Assembly: GCA_019359495.1 (NCBI GenBank) | Contig: JAHHHF010000089.1 | Span: 47,388 to 111,387, forward strand | Reading direction: 5' to 3' | DNA length: 64,000 bases | Source of the DNA: Goleter apudmare HA4340-LM2 | GTDB lineage: Bacteria; Cyanobacteriota; Cyanobacteriia; Cyanobacteriales; Nostocaceae | Shown: positions 1-7,600 of the stretch, one piece after another | Layout: the number at the start of each line of letters is the position of its first letter | Position numbering within the stretch: the first letter of the stretch is position 1 | Notes under the pieces: generated by a model | The model's input: only the letters and a program-made list of their open reading frames with translations | Told to the model about the DNA's origin: nothing | Database searches by the model: none | Made by a program: the position numbers and the translations under genes

Positions 1-579
1 ACAGGAATTACTCTCAGTCCAGTACAAGCCGCTAGAGCCACAGAACGCGCTCAAGAGGCTAATTTGAGTACTAGAAGTCAGTTTTTAGTGGCGGATGCCC
101 AAGCAATGCCCTTTGCTGACAATTCTTTTGATTTGGTGTGGTCACTAGAAAGTGGTGAACACATGCCAGATAAAACCAAGTTTCTGCAAGAGTGTTACCG
201 GGTCTTAAAACCTGGCGGTAAGTTGATTATGGTGACTTGGTGTCATCGACCGACAGATACATCACCACTAACGGCAGATGAACAAAAGCATTTGCAAGAA
301 ATTTATCGAGTTTATTGTTTGCCATATGTGATTTCGTTACCGGAGTATGAAGCTATTGCGCGTCAACTCCCATTACAAAAGATCCGCACTGCTGATTGGT
401 CAACCGCCGTTGCCCCGTTTTGGAATGTGGTTATTGATTCAGCTTTTACTCCCCAAGCAATTTGGGGGTTACTGAGTTCGGGTTGGACGACAATTCAAGG
501 GGCACTGTCGCTAGGGTTGATGCGTCGTGGTTATGAGCGTGGGTTAATTAGGTTTGGGTTGTTGTGTGGAAATAAGTAA
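1..579 (+). CDS. tocopherol-type SAM methyltransferase, 5' end cut off by window
   Basis: The reading frame is open from base 1, so the gene starts before the window. Visible SAM-methyltransferase motifs are the VADAQAMPFADNSFDLVWS post-I/motif II region, the SGEHMPDK stretch and the motif III segment VLKPGGKLIMVTW. The C-terminal region (motif-poor, LGLMRRGYERGLIRFGLL) matches the gamma-tocopherol methyltransferase / MPBQ methyltransferase group. It lies 30 nt upstream of a homogentisate phytyltransferase, which makes a vitamin E role likely: methylation of gamma- to alpha-tocopherol or of the methylphytylbenzoquinol precursor. Which of the two cannot be decided without the missing N-terminus. 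Confidence 0.8.
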   Translation, partial: TGITLSPVQAARATERAQEANLSTRSQFLVADAQAMPFADNSFDLVWSLESGEHMPDKTKFLQECYRVLKPGGKLIMVTWCHRPTDTSPLTADEQKHLQEIYRVYCLPYVISLPEYEAIARQLPLQKIRTADWSTAVAPFWNVVIDSAFTPQAIWGLLSSGWTTIQGALSLGLMRRGYERGLIRFGLLCGNK

Positions 580-609
580 CAAACCACAGAGACGCAGTGA
601 GGGGAGAGA

Positions 610-1542
610 ATGAGTCAGTTTTCTGGGCAAGAGTCTCCTGATGTTCAGGGGAGTTGGTTTGATGCTTTTTGGAGATTTTCTCGTCCACACACGATTATTG
701 GTACTAGTTTAAGTGTGTTGGCTTTGTATTTAATTGCTGTGGCCGTGGGCAATGGGAATTACTCGCTATTTTCATTTTTGGGGGGTTGGATTGCCTGTCT
801 GTGTGGCAATGTTTATATTGTGGGGCTGAATCAACTCGAAGATGTCGAGATTGATAAGATTAATAAGCCTCATTTACCTCTGGCATCAGGAGAATTTTCT
901 CAAAGACAAGGACAAATAATTGTTGCCATTACTGGTATTTTGGCGCTAGTTGTAGCTTTGTTAACTGGGCCATTTTTGTTTGGGATGGTGGCTATCAGTT
1001 TGGCGATTGGTAGTGCTTATTCTTTGCCACCAATTCGTTTGAAGCGTTTTCCTTTCTGGGCAGCTTTGTGTATTTTCTCAGTGCGGGGAACTATTGTTAA
1101 TTTAGGGCTATTTTTGCACTTTAGTGGACTACCGCTAGAAAACCCTGCGGTGCCACCTACTGTCTGGGTGTTGATGGTATTTATTTTGGTGTTTACGTTT
1201 GCGATCGCTATCTTTAAAGATATCCCTGATATGGAAGGGGATCTTCGTTACAATATCACTACTTTCACCATCCAACTTGGTGCCCAGGCAGTGTTTAATC
1301 TGGCTCTGTGGGTACTAACTCTCTGTTATTTAGGGATGATTCTGGTCGGAGTACTGCATTTAGCAGCAGTTAACCCACTATTCTTGGTGATTAGTCACTT
1401 AGTAGCCCTAATTTGGATGTGGTTGCAAAGTTGGGCGGTAGACTTGCAAGATAAAAATGCGATCGCTAATTTTTATCAATTTATCTGGAAGCTCTTTTTC
1501 GTGGAATATCTGATTTTCCCTATTGCCTGTCTTTTGGCTTAA
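610..1542 (+). CDS. hpt: homogentisate phytyltransferase (UbiA family)
   Basis: A 310-aa polytopic membrane prenyltransferase. The two Asp-rich motifs of UbiA enzymes are present: NQLEDVEID (NxxxDxxxD, about residues 78-86) followed by KPHLPLASGEFS, and KDIPDMEGD (about 203-211). This second motif form is typical of homogentisate phytyl-/prenyltransferases (VTE2, cyanobacterial slr1736 group), which join homogentisate to phytyl diphosphate, the committed step of tocopherol synthesis. An AGGGGAGAGA-like purine-rich ribosome site precedes ATG 610. It follows the methyltransferase gene by 30 nt and is probably co-transcribed with it. Plastoquinone-type prenyltransferase is the main alternative. 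Confidence 0.88.
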   Translation: MSQFSGQESPDVQGSWFDAFWRFSRPHTIIGTSLSVLALYLIAVAVGNGNYSLFSFLGGWIACLCGNVYIVGLNQLEDVEIDKINKPHLPLASGEFSQRQGQIIVAITGILALVVALLTGPFLFGMVAISLAIGSAYSLPPIRLKRFPFWAALCIFSVRGTIVNLGLFLHFSGLPLENPAVPPTVWVLMVFILVFTFAIAIFKDIPDMEGDLRYNITTFTIQLGAQAVFNLALWVLTLCYLGMILVGVLHLAAVNPLFLVISHLVALIWMWLQSWAVDLQDKNAIANFYQFIWKLFFVEYLIFPIACLLA

Positions 1543-1547
1543 TCACA

Positions 1548-2006
1548 ATGCTAGGAACTTTGCAAACAACTGAAATTTTAGCTGTTGCTGTTGTAGTTTT
1601 CAGTATTACTTTGCTGATTTATTTAGCTGCTAAAACCTTGATTACCTCCAACTTTTTTCAAACAGGTGTCAATCTCTATCAACAAAAAGATTATCAAGGT
1701 GCCCAAACAGCATTCCGGAAAGTCATTTCTATGAACTCTACTAATGATGTGGTGCGCTTGATGTTGGGTGATGTTTTAAACCAGCAAGGCCAAGTAGAGG
1801 AAGCAAAGGAATGGTTTAAGGAAGTGATTCGCCGCAGTCCTAAAAATCCCCAAGGTTACTTGCGTCTGGCAAACGTTCTGATGCAGGAAAATCAGTTGGC
1901 AGCAGCTAAAACTAATTTGCAACAAGCCCAGGAATTGCTGCAAAAACAGCGCCAACCAGAAAAAGCTGCACAAATCTCTCGGATTTTAGATAAGATGAGC
2001 GTCTGA
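1548..2006 (+). CDS. membrane-anchored TPR protein
   Basis: 152 aa with one N-terminal membrane segment (about residues 9-30) and then two to three TPR units: GVNLYQQKDYQGAQTAFRKV, LGDVLNQQGQVEEAKEWFKE and LRLANVLMQENQLAAAKTNL. It starts 6 nt after the phytyltransferase stop, so it is probably the last gene of that transcript. TPR arrays bind protein partners; no specific partner can be named. A strong bidirectional hairpin terminator follows. Confidence 0.75.
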   Translation: MLGTLQTTEILAVAVVVFSITLLIYLAAKTLITSNFFQTGVNLYQQKDYQGAQTAFRKVISMNSTNDVVRLMLGDVLNQQGQVEEAKEWFKEVIRRSPKNPQGYLRLANVLMQENQLAAAKTNLQQAQELLQKQRQPEKAAQISRILDKMSV

Positions 2007-2050
2007 AGCCTGGGGCGAAGAGGTTATTGATTAAGTAACAATTGCTGCTT

Positions 2051-2083
2051 AGATACCCGATTTTCTTGAGGAGTCGGGTATCT
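2051..2083. terminator. bidirectional hairpin terminator between convergent genes
   Basis: AGATACCCGA (2051-2060) pairs with TCGGGTATCT (2074-2083), a perfect 10-bp stem with a 13-nt loop. A T-rich tract follows on the plus strand (TTTTTT near 2095). It separates the TPR gene from the permease read toward it. Confidence 0.75.
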
Positions 2084-2098
2084 TAAAATTGCTGTTTT

Positions 2099-3439
2099 TT
2101 ATAGTCCACACATTGACAGGATTTGCCTCACGATCATCACTAAGGCAATTGCAATCATCACCATTAATGTCACCTTACCACCAGGAACAAATGGTTGATT
2201 AATTGGATATGATAATTGCTGCTGTTCCCGATGTTTCCAGGTCATTAACGCTGGAATTATCCCTCCTAAAACAGAAACACTGAAAGTTCCAGCGTAATCT
2301 AAAGCGGTAAAGAAAATACCGGGATTGAGTACTCCAAAACTCATAGAAGGTAAAAGAATTATCGAATAAAGTGGTAGACGGTGAGAAGATTTACTCTGTG
2401 TTACTAAGGAAACATCTCGGAAGAAATCCAACAAACCGTACATAAATCCAATGAATGATGTCACAATCGCAAACTCGGAAAACACAGATACTAGCAATCC
2501 TAACCATTCCCCTGCACCACCCGCTCGCAAAATTTGCAGAGGGTCAAAAATAGTTTTACTGTCAAAAGCTTTCTGGATCATCTCAGGACTGGCGCTGCCC
2601 AAAATCACCGCATTCCATGCCAAAAACATGATTAAGGGAATTACAGAACCAATCACAATCGATTGCCGAATTTTCTGGCGATCGCCTTCTAGCTGGTTTA
2701 CAACCATCGGGACAACGTTATGATAAAACAATGCCACAAACATCACTGAAACAGCACTACCAAGGGCACTCCAGTTTTGAAAGAGGAATTGTGTACTCTT
2801 AACTTGTCCTCCAGCCAGTAATAATAGTCCCAAAAATGACACCAGGACAATAGCAACAAAAGCGCTATTCAGTTTCTCCACCAACCTTTCTCGCCCCAGA
2901 TACATGAGTCCGCCAAATAAGAGTGTGAAAGTCATTGCGCCTACCCATCCAGGTAGAACCTGCTGCACACCGAAAACTTTAGCGATCGCAGATCCTAAAA
3001 TATCTCCACCTTCAGCGATGTATGCTATCAACAAGGCATAGTGCAAGAACAAATAAGCCCCACCAGCCATTCTCGCGCCAAAACACCCCAAAGTGTTCTC
3101 CACCATTGCCAACATATTGACATTGGGACGCCCCACAAGACGCATGGTGTTGACAGTCGCCTCGGCAATTAATAACCCTGCAACTAAAGCGTAAACCCAA
3201 GCCCCAATCATCAACACTGTAGATGGCACAACACCAGACGAAATAGTCACCGCAGGCAGTGCTAAAATACCAGCACCAACTGTTGTACCAGCAATCAAAG
3301 CAGTGCTTCCTAAAATACTACCTGGTTGATGACTTAGTTGCTTGCCATCAAATTCTAGGTGAGAAAATAGGCGAGTGACTTGTTCTTCTTTTGACTGAGG
3401 AATGCTCTGGATAGGATTAATGCTCAAGTTTGTGCCCAA
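2099..3439 (-). CDS. aromatic amino acid (Trp/Tyr-type) permease
   Basis: 446 aa with about 11 membrane segments. The N-terminal signature GSTALIAGTTVGAGILALP is the hallmark of the hydroxy/aromatic amino acid permease family (TyrP/Mtr, PF03222-like). The family imports tyrosine, tryptophan or serine/threonine by proton symport. The soluble N-tail of about 40 residues is ordinary. The start shown is TTG; there is no good ATG before the first helix. It stands alone, with a terminator at its 3' side and HIP1 sites within. The exact substrate cannot be read from sequence. Confidence 0.8.
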   Translation of the reverse strand: MGTNLSINPIQSIPQSKEEQVTRLFSHLEFDGKQLSHQPGSILGSTALIAGTTVGAGILALPAVTISSGVVPSTVLMIGAWVYALVAGLLIAEATVNTMRLVGRPNVNMLAMVENTLGCFGARMAGGAYLFLHYALLIAYIAEGGDILGSAIAKVFGVQQVLPGWVGAMTFTLLFGGLMYLGRERLVEKLNSAFVAIVLVSFLGLLLLAGGQVKSTQFLFQNWSALGSAVSVMFVALFYHNVVPMVVNQLEGDRQKIRQSIVIGSVIPLIMFLAWNAVILGSASPEMIQKAFDSKTIFDPLQILRAGGAGEWLGLLVSVFSEFAIVTSFIGFMYGLLDFFRDVSLVTQSKSSHRLPLYSIILLPSMSFGVLNPGIFFTALDYAGTFSVSVLGGIIPALMTWKHREQQQLSYPINQPFVPGGKVTLMVMIAIALVMIVRQILSMCGL

Positions 3440-3546
3440 ATTGAAAGCTTAATGTTAAGTTGTGTAACTAAAATCCTAGCAAAAACTTTGTATATACTTT
3501 TTTAGCCGAAATAATACTGACAAAATCATTGTAGAGAAGAGAAACT

Positions 3547-3755
3547 TTATTTCTCTACAACATAATTTACATTTTGCTTCAGCAAGTTTTTCGCCAAAAA
3601 TTGTATAGCATCAATTTCCATCTTAAACCTGCGATCGCTGTGAATCACATCAGTTTTTTCATCATTTAACTTTTTAGTTAGGTTGATGATTTCTGTTGCA
3701 CAAAGGAGACAATAATAATCCCAATACCTAATGTCCACATAGGTAGAAAAGCCAA
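3547..3755 (-). pseudogene. probable frameshifted small membrane protein gene
   Basis: A TTG at 3755 with a perfectly placed GGAGGA ribosome site opens a frame reading MAFLPMWTLGIGIIIVSF, a convincing single membrane helix, but it stops after about 25 codons (end 3678). The overlapping frame (GTG 3738 to 3547) then encodes a soluble tail containing HSDRRFKMEIDAIQFLAKN. Joining them by one frameshift near 3690 would give a normal short anchored protein. Either the gene is broken or the 63-codon second frame is used alone. The gene follows another small membrane protein by 24 nt. Confidence 0.4.
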
Positions 3756-3779
3756 TTGTCCTCCTCCCTCAGCACTTAA

Positions 3780-3965
3780 CTATCGCTTGTACTGGCTCAA
3801 AGCTGGTTTTTGCAAGCGATAAATGATATCTATCAATATCAGCATCACCCCAGCGATGACAGTAATAACAGTCACATTCCCAGATGCAACTAATCGCCCA
3901 ACGACGTTTCCCATCACTGCGGCTGTAAACAAAAATAGGATGCCAATCAAGTTAATGCGATACAT
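3780..3965 (-). CDS. small two-helix membrane protein
   Basis: 61 aa: MYRINLIGILFLFTAAVMGNVVGRL... then VTVITVIAGVMLILIDIIY, two hydrophobic helices with a basic C-terminus. No family recognised. It is directly upstream of the probable frameshifted small gene and may form an operon with it. Upstream (3966-4165) no other gene is evident. Confidence 0.45.
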   Translation of the reverse strand: MYRINLIGILFLFTAAVMGNVVGRLVASGNVTVITVIAGVMLILIDIIYRLQKPALSQYKR

Positions 3966-4165
3966 AGATGATCGTGCCGAAATCGTTATAAATACAGTTT
4001 TCCCATTGGAGACTGCTAGATAACATGGCTGTTGATGCTCAAAACCCCAAGCGCCAAATCAAAAATGCGATCGCTGGTATACTTTGTTGTTATATTCTGC
4101 CGAGTTGAAACTGAAGTAGGTAGAGCGATACTCAAGAATGAATCCTATCTTTGAGCGAATCAAGG

Positions 4166-4645
4166 TTAATTATCAGACGATTTTAAAGCCTGATCTAAAA
4201 CTTGCCGTGCCTGTTCTGCTCTAGCACGCGCTTCTTGATAACGCAGGTTAGCTTGAGCAAAACTTTTGAGAACCTTAAAACCTTCCTTGAGACGAGTAAT
4301 TTCTTCCTCAGTCACTGACTCATCCGAGAACAGAATATCAATTGCCTGGCGAATTTCTAATGCTTCAGTGCGCGATTCTTGAACTTTCAGCTTGAGGGTA
4401 GCCAGGTTACTCAGAATCTGGACAGCTTGTGTAATACCATCTTCGCCGCTAGGCGTTTCAATGTTGGATTCCTTGACTTCAATTAATTGTTGAGGGCCAA
4501 ATCCTTCTTCTAGTTCCGTTGGTAGCTTACCTGCATCCATCAGTTCTATCAGCTGATCCATTGCTTTTTCGCGGGCTTTGGCTGAATCTTTGCCAGAAAC
4601 AGTGAGGATGATTTCTGGACTTTGAGCAAGAGTATACTGAACCAT
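4166..4645 (-). CDS. conserved cyanobacterial hypothetical protein, helical
   Basis: About 159 aa from ATG 4645 (MVQYTLAQSPEIILTVSG); a TTG at 4681 would add 12 residues but has no ribosome site. The first 60 residues look like a small alpha/beta domain (EIILTVSGKDSAKAREKAM), the rest is helical and charged (TRLKEGFKVLKSFAQANLRYQEARARAEQARQVLDQ, split here only for description) and likely coiled coil. No catalytic motif is visible. It is not in an operon. Confidence 0.6.
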   Translation of the reverse strand: MVQYTLAQSPEIILTVSGKDSAKAREKAMDQLIELMDAGKLPTELEEGFGPQQLIEVKESNIETPSGEDGITQAVQILSNLATLKLKVQESRTEALEIRQAIDILFSDESVTEEEITRLKEGFKVLKSFAQANLRYQEARARAEQARQVLDQALKSSDN

Positions 4646-4761
4646 ATTTAAGGTAGGGAAGTTGCTGGTTAACCAGTCCAAGGGAAATCATCTTAACATG
4701 CAGAGAGTGGCAACTAAAAACTATGGTAATTAAAAATAATCTTTGAGAACTGAGGAGAGCA

Positions 4762-4872
4762 ATGGCTCCCCATCCCACCATCATGCAAGCTGTTGAACCA
4801 CGGGACTACCGCGTCACTGTTGGTGATGTCGTCACAAAAACATTGCCAAGAATAATTGTTTATGAGCTTTAA
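4762..4872 (+). pseudogene. truncated copy of the 5' end of the membrane-protein gene at 6136
   Basis: Bases 4779-4835 match 6165-6221 with about 6 differences in 57. The copy keeps a GAGGAGAG ribosome site and ATG and reads MAPHPTIMQAVEPRDYRVTV..., stopping after 36 codons at 4870-4872. Only the N-terminal helix-turn-helix-like stretch (QAVEQLGYRVTVGDVATQAG in the intact gene) is kept. It could be a remnant of a duplication or a short expressed peptide. Confidence 0.6.
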
Positions 4873-4892
4873 AAGCGCGACATTTCTAGGAA

Positions 4893-5543
4893 TTACTCAC
4901 TATCTAGACGTTGAAACACTACTGAAAGATTATTCGCTGGCATTTGGTAAATCTGTTTCAAAGTGAGATTTTGTGCGCTAGCTGCTGCCACGACATCATC
5001 TAAGTTACGCACACCCCACTCTGGATTTTGGGCACGTAAATATTCGTCAAAAGTGGCATTACTCGCTGCTGTATGTTCTCCATTTTGTTTGAAGGGACCA
5101 TACAAATACAGGATACCTCCTGCTTTGAGAATACGACCTGCCCCTGCCATTAACCCCAGACAAGCTGACCAAGGCGAAATGTGAATCATATTAATGTTGA
5201 CAATGGCGACAATTGGCTCGCTCTCAAGCCACTGAGCTACTGCGCCTCTCTCCACTGCCCAAACTGGTTCTCTTGCATCTAGCTCAAGTGGTGCATGAAC
5301 GTTATCACATACATTGTGTTCAGTCCATGCAATAATGCTGGCTCTTGATTGCGGATTTGCATCTGTTGGTAGCCACAGACAATTCCTGAGCCTAGACGCA
5401 AAAAAAACTGCGTGTTCACCAGTACCACTTGCTATTTCTAAAATAGTGCCACTTTCCGGCAACACTTGTAAAAGTACTTCTATAATTGGTTCGCTATTCC
5501 GCGCAGTTGCTGGTGCGTATTGTCGTGCGTCTTCTGGTGCCAT
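4893..5543 (-). CDS. DUF938 family SAM-dependent methyltransferase-like protein
   Basis: 216 aa. It opens with APEDARQYAPATARNSEPI, the signature of the DUF938 family, followed by the SAM-binding glycine motif ILEIASGTGEHAVFFA (about residues 34-50) and an acidic motif II (LELDAREPVW). The fold is a class I methyltransferase; substrates of the family are not established. The length is normal for the family. ATG 5543 is the natural start. It stands alone. Confidence 0.8.
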   Translation of the reverse strand: MAPEDARQYAPATARNSEPIIEVLLQVLPESGTILEIASGTGEHAVFFASRLRNCLWLPTDANPQSRASIIAWTEHNVCDNVHAPLELDAREPVWAVERGAVAQWLESEPIVAIVNINMIHISPWSACLGLMAGAGRILKAGGILYLYGPFKQNGEHTAASNATFDEYLRAQNPEWGVRNLDDVVAAASAQNLTLKQIYQMPANNLSVVFQRLDSE

Positions 5544-5627
5544 ATGTATCGTTATATTTAATAATTAACTATGAATCAATGGATAGATTCCAAATATCAA
5601 ACGAAGAACTCTATTTGCTATTTATAA

Positions 5628-5753
5628 AATATTTTCACAGAACTATTAAAAGAATATCGCACCGCCCTCATCACCAACGTCGTCACAGGTAAAATCTTCA
5701 TCAATTGGTTAAACCAACAAAATTGGTGGAATATTCATACGATATATATCTGA
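5628..5753 (+). pseudogene. relic of the C-terminus of a type I restriction HsdS subunit
   Basis: The frame ELLKEYRTALITNVVTGKI (5640-5696) is the typical last conserved block of type I specificity subunits (…LxEYRTALIxxxVTGKIDVR). An in-frame stop at 5625 lies just upstream and no start or DNA-recognition domain remains. No hsdM or hsdR is nearby, so this is a leftover from a lost restriction locus. Confidence 0.6.
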
Positions 5754-5759
5754 AAAGTT

Positions 5760-5890
5760 ATATAAAAAGTAGGTTGGGTTGATGTAAGCGTAGCGCACCC
5801 TGCATATACTACTTTTAAACGCAGAGTCTCGCGGAGGTAAACGCAGAGGTACGCAGAGTTTTTGTTCAGGTTTTCGCTTTGAGTTTATGC
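5760..5890. repeat. dispersed intergenic repeats
   Basis: GTAGGTTGGGTTGATGTAAG with CGTAGCGCACCC (5771-5801) resembles a widely dispersed cyanobacterial element. It is followed by direct copies of ACGCAGAG at about 5819, 5841 and 5852. Related words (CACAGAGACGCAGTGAGGGG) occur at 584-603. The rest of the gap 5544-6135 holds the HsdS relic and no other gene. Confidence 0.45.
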
Positions 5891-6135
5891 AATGGTGCAA
5901 ATTTTAGAGATTAGCTGTTTGGAGTATAATTTAATGACACATTGGCAGCGATCGCCGATTGCTAAAATTAATCTTACATCCTGTGTGGACTGAGGAAACC
6001 TCACAGGACACCCCGTTCTGAACAGGTTGACATAGGGTAACTTAGAGCAGCCATCTGAATACCCCAGGTAATTTGTGTTAACTTGAGCTAAGGGAGAGTA
6101 CCAGCGTTATTCCTGGGTTGCTTGGAGGATGTCAA

Positions 6136-7437
6136 ATGCCAGTGAACAGCATAAATAAACCCATCATGCAAGCTGTGGAACAACTGGGCTACCGCGTCAC
6201 CGTTGGTGATGTCGCCACCCAGGCAGGATTAAATGTTGCAGAAGCTGGGCAAGGCTTATTAGTCCTAGCGTCAGATGCTGGCGGACATTTGCAGGTAGCA
6301 GAATCTGGTGATATTGTTTACCAATTTCCGCAAAATTTCCGGACTATTTTAAGAAACAAGTATTGGCAATTGCGGTTGCAAGAATGGTGGCAGAAGCTTT
6401 GGAGTGTTCTGTTTTACCTGATTCGCATTTCCTTTGGAGTATTATTAATTGTTTCTATCGCCCTGATTACAATCACTATTATTATCATCATTACTGCGGC
6501 TAACTCAGATCGTGACGGTAATAATCGGGGTGGTAACTCTAGTGGTTTTAGCGGGTTTTTCTTCTTCCCAGATTTATTTTGGTATTTTAGACCAGATTAT
6601 AGTAGAAACTATCAGGAAAGACGGCGTGAAAGACGTCAACAAAGTGAGCTAAATTTCTTTGAGGCTGTATTTTCGTTTTTATTTGGTGACGGTGATCCTA
6701 ATTACAACTTAGAAGAACGTCGTTGGCAAGAAATCGCTACTGTAATTCGTAATCATCGTGGTGCAATTGTCGCCGAACAAATTGCCCCCTACTTAGATAA
6801 TCTTGGTGAAAGTTATCAACAAGAGTATGAGGACTATATGTTACCCGTACTCACAAAATTCAACGGGCAGCCGGCAGTAAGTCCAGAAGGGCAAATTGTC
6901 TATTACTTTCCTGAGTTGCAGGTAAAAGCCACGAAAAAGCGCCGTCAGTCAGTACCAGCGTATTTGGAAGAATTCCCTTGGCGTTTTAGTGCCGCTAGTT
7001 CTGGACAAATTATGCTGAGTGCAGGGTTGGGCGCGGTTAATTTGGTTGGTGCTTTAGTATTGGGTGGTTTATTGCGAGATGGGACAGTTGCCGCCCAAAT
7101 AGGGGGGCTGGTAGCTTTTGTACAAGGTATTTATTGGTTACTATTGGCTTACGGTATTGGTTTTTTGGGCATACCATTAGCGCGTTATTTCTGGATTAAA
7201 TGGCGGAATAAAACACTTTTTACCCGTAACCGCGATCGCCTCTCCCGCGCTAGAGTATTAGTCAACTCAGATGCGGCTTTAGAACAAAAAATTGCTTACG
7301 CCAGTCAGTTTGCGGCGGAAAAAGTGATCGGAAAAGAAGACTTGGTGTATTCTAGCGAAACTGACTTACTGGAACAAGAAGCTGAACGTTCTGCACAAAT
7401 TGATGCTGAATGGCAACGGCGATTGGATCAGTCTTAA
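6136..7437 (+). CDS. conserved cyanobacterial membrane protein
   Basis: About 433 aa from ATG 6136, chosen because GGAGG sits 7 nt upstream. Residues 1-65 look like a small DNA-binding-like or regulatory domain (QAVEQLGYRVTVGDVATQAG, then a beta-rich segment GHLQVAESGDIVYQFP). A long helix near residues 95-120 spans the membrane, followed by a Ser/Gly/Asp- and Phe-rich linker and a second segment SGDIVYQFP-like repeat (VSPEGQIVYYFPEL), so the YxFP module occurs twice. Two more helices follow at about residues 285-350. No enzyme motif. A truncated copy of its 5' end lies at 4762. Function unknown. Confidence 0.7.
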   Translation: MPVNSINKPIMQAVEQLGYRVTVGDVATQAGLNVAEAGQGLLVLASDAGGHLQVAESGDIVYQFPQNFRTILRNKYWQLRLQEWWQKLWSVLFYLIRISFGVLLIVSIALITITIIIIITAANSDRDGNNRGGNSSGFSGFFFFPDLFWYFRPDYSRNYQERRRERRQQSELNFFEAVFSFLFGDGDPNYNLEERRWQEIATVIRNHRGAIVAEQIAPYLDNLGESYQQEYEDYMLPVLTKFNGQPAVSPEGQIVYYFPELQVKATKKRRQSVPAYLEEFPWRFSAASSGQIMLSAGLGAVNLVGALVLGGLLRDGTVAAQIGGLVAFVQGIYWLLLAYGIGFLGIPLARYFWIKWRNKTLFTRNRDRLSRARVLVNSDAALEQKIAYASQFAAEKVIGKEDLVYSSETDLLEQEAERSAQIDAEWQRRLDQS

Positions 7438-7490
7438 GCTCGACTTAATCCAAAATTAAGAACTTGGTTTTCCTTATAAAGCAAAAACTT

Positions 7491-7523
7491 ATTCTATGTC
7501 ACTGAGCATCAGTGACATGGAAT
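7491..7523 (+). terminator. hairpin after membrane-protein gene
   Basis: ATTCTATGTCACTGA pairs with TCAGTGACATGGAAT (one G-T type mismatch) around a GCA loop. There is no long T tract, so it may end transcription weakly or protect the 3' end. Confidence 0.4.
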
Positions 7524-7600
7524 AAATAAAATCACATTCATGCCAATGTTTTAGTTATGCGATCGCCTTTTTGAAAAACTGATTCTATATTCCATATAGA

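Noticed and set aside
5486..5900. Open frames of 60-70 codons on both strands upstream of 6136
   Set aside because: They cross the DUF938 start region or dispersed repeats; only the HsdS tail has family support.
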